From JAKFWF01 sp031429105 (lineage in GTDB: Bacteria > Pseudomonadota > Alphaproteobacteria > Rhizobiales > Hyphomicrobiaceae), in assembly GCA_031429105.1 (NCBI GenBank), contig JANOYV010000120.1, forward strand, positions 1 to 64,000: a DNA stretch of 64,000 bases, read 5' to 3'. Position numbers and translations under genes: made by a program. The notes beneath the pieces were generated by a model. It was given only the letters and a program-made list of their open reading frames with translations, was not told where the DNA came from and made no database searches. The first letter of the stretch is position 1, and every line of letters starts with the position of its first letter. Shown here piece by piece: positions 61,964-64,000 of the stretch.

Positions 61964-62078
61964 GGCTTTGTTGAGGCTGTTGGCGTTTGCGGTTCAAACA
62001 CCCGTGATCTGCCATCAAACCGGCATGAGTTTCGCTATAACGCCTTTGAACTAAGCGAGACAATGTAAGGCCTCCCAC

Positions 62079-63002
62079 GTGATTTCCAGGCGAACACTGA
62101 TCAAAGGCTTCGGCGCGTTCGTGGCTGGTGGCGTGGGACTTGGCACCTATGCGTTCGGCATCGAGCCGCGTCGCCTGTCGATCACGCGTTATCGGGTGAC
62201 GCCGCCAAACTGGCCAGTGGGCCTGAAACTGAAGTTCGCGGTGATCGCAGATCTGCACGCGAGTGAACCATGGATGCCGCTGTCGCGGATCAACGAGATT
62301 GTTGCTGCCGCCAACGCGCTCGAGCCAGACGCCATGCTTTTGCTTGGCGACTACACCAGCGAGCCACGCATTATCCATACTCCAGTGCCGGATGCCGATT
62401 GGGCTCGCGCGCTTGGCCGCCTGAAGGCGCCACTCGGCGTACACGCGATCCTTGGCAACCACGATTGGTGGAACGACCACCGCGCGCAGTTGGCGATGTC
62501 GGGACCTGCGAAATGCCGTGCGCCAATGGAAGATGCTGGCCTAAAGGTTTACGAAAACGACGCAATTCGTCTCGAACAAGGCGGACGCCCATTCTGGATC
62601 GCTGGGCTTGGCGACCAGTGGGCTTTCTATCGCCATCGCAATCGAACGATTGATCGCAAAACACACGAGCGTTTCGGCTATCGCGGCGTCGATGACTTGC
62701 CTGGTATGATGGCAAAAATTACCGACGATGCACCCATTGTTCTAATGGCACATGAGCCTGATGTATTTCCGCGCGTGCCTGCGCGCGTGTCGCTCACGCT
62801 GTCCGGCCACACGCACGGTGGGCAAGTGCAGTTCTTCGGCTATGCGCCGGTCGTGCCGAGCCGCTATGGTCGCCGATTTCTCTACGGTCACATTGTCGAG
62901 GAGGAGCGGCATTTGATCGTCTCGGGCGGCCTTGGTTGTTCCGGCTTCCCCGTGCGATTTGGCCGCCCACCAGAAGTGCTACTGGTGGAGGTAGGAGTTT
63001 GA
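62079..63002 (+). CDS. Metallophosphoesterase with Tat signal (copy 1)
   Basis: This is a 307-residue YkuE/YaeI-type phosphoesterase. It begins at a GTG (62079). The N-terminus ISRRTLIKGFGAFVAGGVGL is a twin-arginine signal, so export is likely. Metal-binding motifs are complete: AVIADLHA (D-x-H), LLLGDYTS (G-D), ILGNHDWW (G-N-H-D), MAHEPDV (H) and LSGHTHGGQV (G-H-x-H). Members hydrolyse phosphodiesters, including UDP-diacylglucosamine, but the substrate is unknown here. Its stop overlaps the next gene, a close paralogue, by four bases. There is a 115-base gap after ruvB. Confidence 0.87.
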   Translation: MISRRTLIKGFGAFVAGGVGLGTYAFGIEPRRLSITRYRVTPPNWPVGLKLKFAVIADLHASEPWMPLSRINEIVAAANALEPDAMLLLGDYTSEPRIIHTPVPDADWARALGRLKAPLGVHAILGNHDWWNDHRAQLAMSGPAKCRAPMEDAGLKVYENDAIRLEQGGRPFWIAGLGDQWAFYRHRNRTIDRKTHERFGYRGVDDLPGMMAKITDDAPIVLMAHEPDVFPRVPARVSLTLSGHTHGGQVQFFGYAPVVPSRYGRRFLYGHIVEEERHLIVSGGLGCSGFPVRFGRPPEVLLVEVGV

Positions 63003-63925
63003 TTTCCAATCGCGCGTTTATCAAGGGCGCAGCGGCGTTTCTGGCGACCGGCGCTGCCATGGGTGGGTACGGATTCGGAATCGAGCCGATGCGAACGGTG
63101 GTGACGCGCTATCGGGTGAAGCCAACGCATTGGCCAGGAAACTTGAAGCTGAAGATCGCGATCTTGAGTGATATTCATGCTTGTGAGCCTTGGATGACGG
63201 CTGCGCGCGTGGAGCGAATTGTGCAACAGACAAATGCACTGGGCGCCGACGTCATTCTTTTGCTGGGCGACTACGTTGCTGGCCACCATTGGGTGATGAG
63301 TTGGGTCCACTCGGACGACTGGTCGAAGGCGCTATCGAGACTCCACGCGCCGTTGGGCGTTCACGCTATTCTCGGCAATCATGATTGGTGGGAAGATAAG
63401 ACGGCGCAGCGGGTCGGACGTGGTCCTATCTTCGCGCGGGTTGCACTCGAAAGCCATGGTATTCGCGTTTACGAAAATGACGTGCTGCGGTTGGTGAAGG
63501 GCGATCAAGCTTTTTGGCTAGCTGGCCTCGGCGACCAGATTGCTCTGCTGCCGGGGCAACGGTACGGGCGATTACGGATGCAAGGCGTTGATGATTTGCC
63601 AGCGACACTTGCTAAGGTCACGGACGCCTCCCCGGTAATATTGATGGCGCATGAGCCGGACATTTTTCCGAGAGTGCCAAGCCGCGTTGTTCTGACTTTG
63701 TCCGGTCACACGCATGGTGGCCAGGTCCGGATGTTTGGATATTCGCCCATCGTTCCCTCACGCTATCGCAATCGGTTTGCCTATGGGCATGTTGTGGAAA
63801 CAGGTGGTGCTGGAGATGCGAGCGTTGAGCGTCACCTCGTCGTCTCGGGTGGACTGGGCGGTTCGATTATGCCGGTTCGGTTTGGCGTGCCGCCAGAAAT
63901 AGTGGTGTTGGATGTGAGCCCATGA
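62999..63925 (+). CDS. Metallophosphoesterase (copy 2), Tat arginine pair degraded
   Basis: This is a 308-residue paralogue of the preceding enzyme. It starts at a TTG (62999) with GGAGG seven bases upstream, overlapping the previous stop (TTGA). The first residues (ISNRAFIKGAAAFLATGAAM) parallel the copy 1 signal, but the RR pair is now NR. Metal motifs AILSDIHA, LLLGDYVA, ILGNHDWW, MAHEPDI and LSGHTHGGQV are intact, so it should be active. Loss of one arginine usually weakens Tat export strongly, so it might stay in the cytosol or use a different route. It overlaps the ybgC start by four bases. Confidence 0.87.
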   Translation: MISNRAFIKGAAAFLATGAAMGGYGFGIEPMRTVVTRYRVKPTHWPGNLKLKIAILSDIHACEPWMTAARVERIVQQTNALGADVILLLGDYVAGHHWVMSWVHSDDWSKALSRLHAPLGVHAILGNHDWWEDKTAQRVGRGPIFARVALESHGIRVYENDVLRLVKGDQAFWLAGLGDQIALLPGQRYGRLRMQGVDDLPATLAKVTDASPVILMAHEPDIFPRVPSRVVLTLSGHTHGGQVRMFGYSPIVPSRYRNRFAYGHVVETGGAGDASVERHLVVSGGLGGSIMPVRFGVPPEIVVLDVSP

Positions 63926-64000
63926 TCAACCCATCCCCCACACCTTGGCCCGACCTTGCCGGACGATTGATCGAACGCGACGGTCAACGTCGTCATATTC
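63922..64000 (+). CDS. ybgC: Start of acyl-CoA thioesterase YbgC (partial)
   Basis: The ATG at 63922 overlaps the preceding stop (ATGA) and the frame runs off the window after 26 codons. The segment WPDLAGRLIERDGQRRHI matches the start of alphaproteobacterial YbgC proteins, which are hotdog thioesterases encoded upstream of tolQRAB and next to ruvB. The ruvB neighbourhood supports this. Only the N-terminus is visible, so catalytic residues cannot be checked. Confidence 0.75.
   Translation, partial: MINPSPTPWPDLAGRLIERDGQRRHI

Noticed and set aside
1..64000. CRISPR array, transposase, integrase, or prophage genes
   Set aside because: I saw no regularly spaced repeats, no DDE/serine or tyrosine recombinase motifs, and no phage structural genes.

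Overview
The window looks like chromosomal DNA of an alphaproteobacterium, most likely of the Rhizobiales/Hyphomicrobiales. This rests on gene content and order rather than on any search: a glycerate kinase–DUF1036–pyruvate kinase block beside N-formylglutamate amidohydrolase–DUF1244, an alphaproteobacterial NirA/NasA nitrate assimilation cluster, the mreBCD–mrdA–rodA shape operon, a PodJ-like polar protein with Sel1 repeats, and ruvB upstream of ybgC. The sequence is moderately GC-rich, densely coded, and I see no insertion sequence, prophage, CRISPR array or integrase.

Region by region. 1–5.7 kb: tail of an unidentified gene, then a leftward Ugp-type ABC importer with two tandem binding-protein genes. 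5.8–9.3 kb: a leftward glycerate kinase–DUF1036–pyruvate kinase unit ending in a truncated P-loop kinase. 9.5–15.2 kb: rightward N-formylglutamate amidohydrolase, DUF1244, a HAD phosphatase and a hydantoinase/oxoprolinase pair whose B subunit is split by an in-frame TAA. 15.2–20.2 kb: methyltransferase, two nucleotide-sugar-type epimerases/reductases, an exported protein and a PhzF enzyme. 20.2–22.1 kb: leuA behind a leucine-rich leader peptide that looks like an attenuator. 22.3–27.9 kb: mreB-mreC-mreD-mrdA-rodA. 28.1–34.1 kb: tRNA-Lys, nadE, an SDR, opgD, a pirin and a small exported protein.

34.2–52.3 kb is a nitrogen block. The leftward urea importer urtABCDE and the rightward nitrate importer and assimilation genes (nrtA-nrtB-nrtC, FAD oxidoreductase, nirA, flavoprotein reductase, nasA, cysG) diverge from a 465-base intergenic region carrying a sigma-54-like -24/-12 promoter on each strand. 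Nitrate enters by NrtABC and is reduced by NasA to nitrite, then by siroheme-dependent NirA to ammonium. CysG makes siroheme, and two flavoproteins probably feed electrons. The sigma-54 promoters suggest shared control by nitrogen limitation.

52.3–64 kb: a coiled-coil exported protein divergent from the PodJ-like Sel1 protein, a TctB-TctA tricarboxylate transporter pair without its binding protein, a PfkB kinase, an amidohydrolase of the cytosine-deaminase type, ruvB without ruvA/ruvC, two tandem metallophosphoesterases, and the start of ybgC, which runs off the end.

I found no convincing wholly new system. The most noteworthy points are the hyuB nonsense codon, the leuA leader, the paired sigma-54 promoters, the redistributed redox domains of the nitrate cluster, and the amidohydrolase that seems to lack canonical metal ligands.
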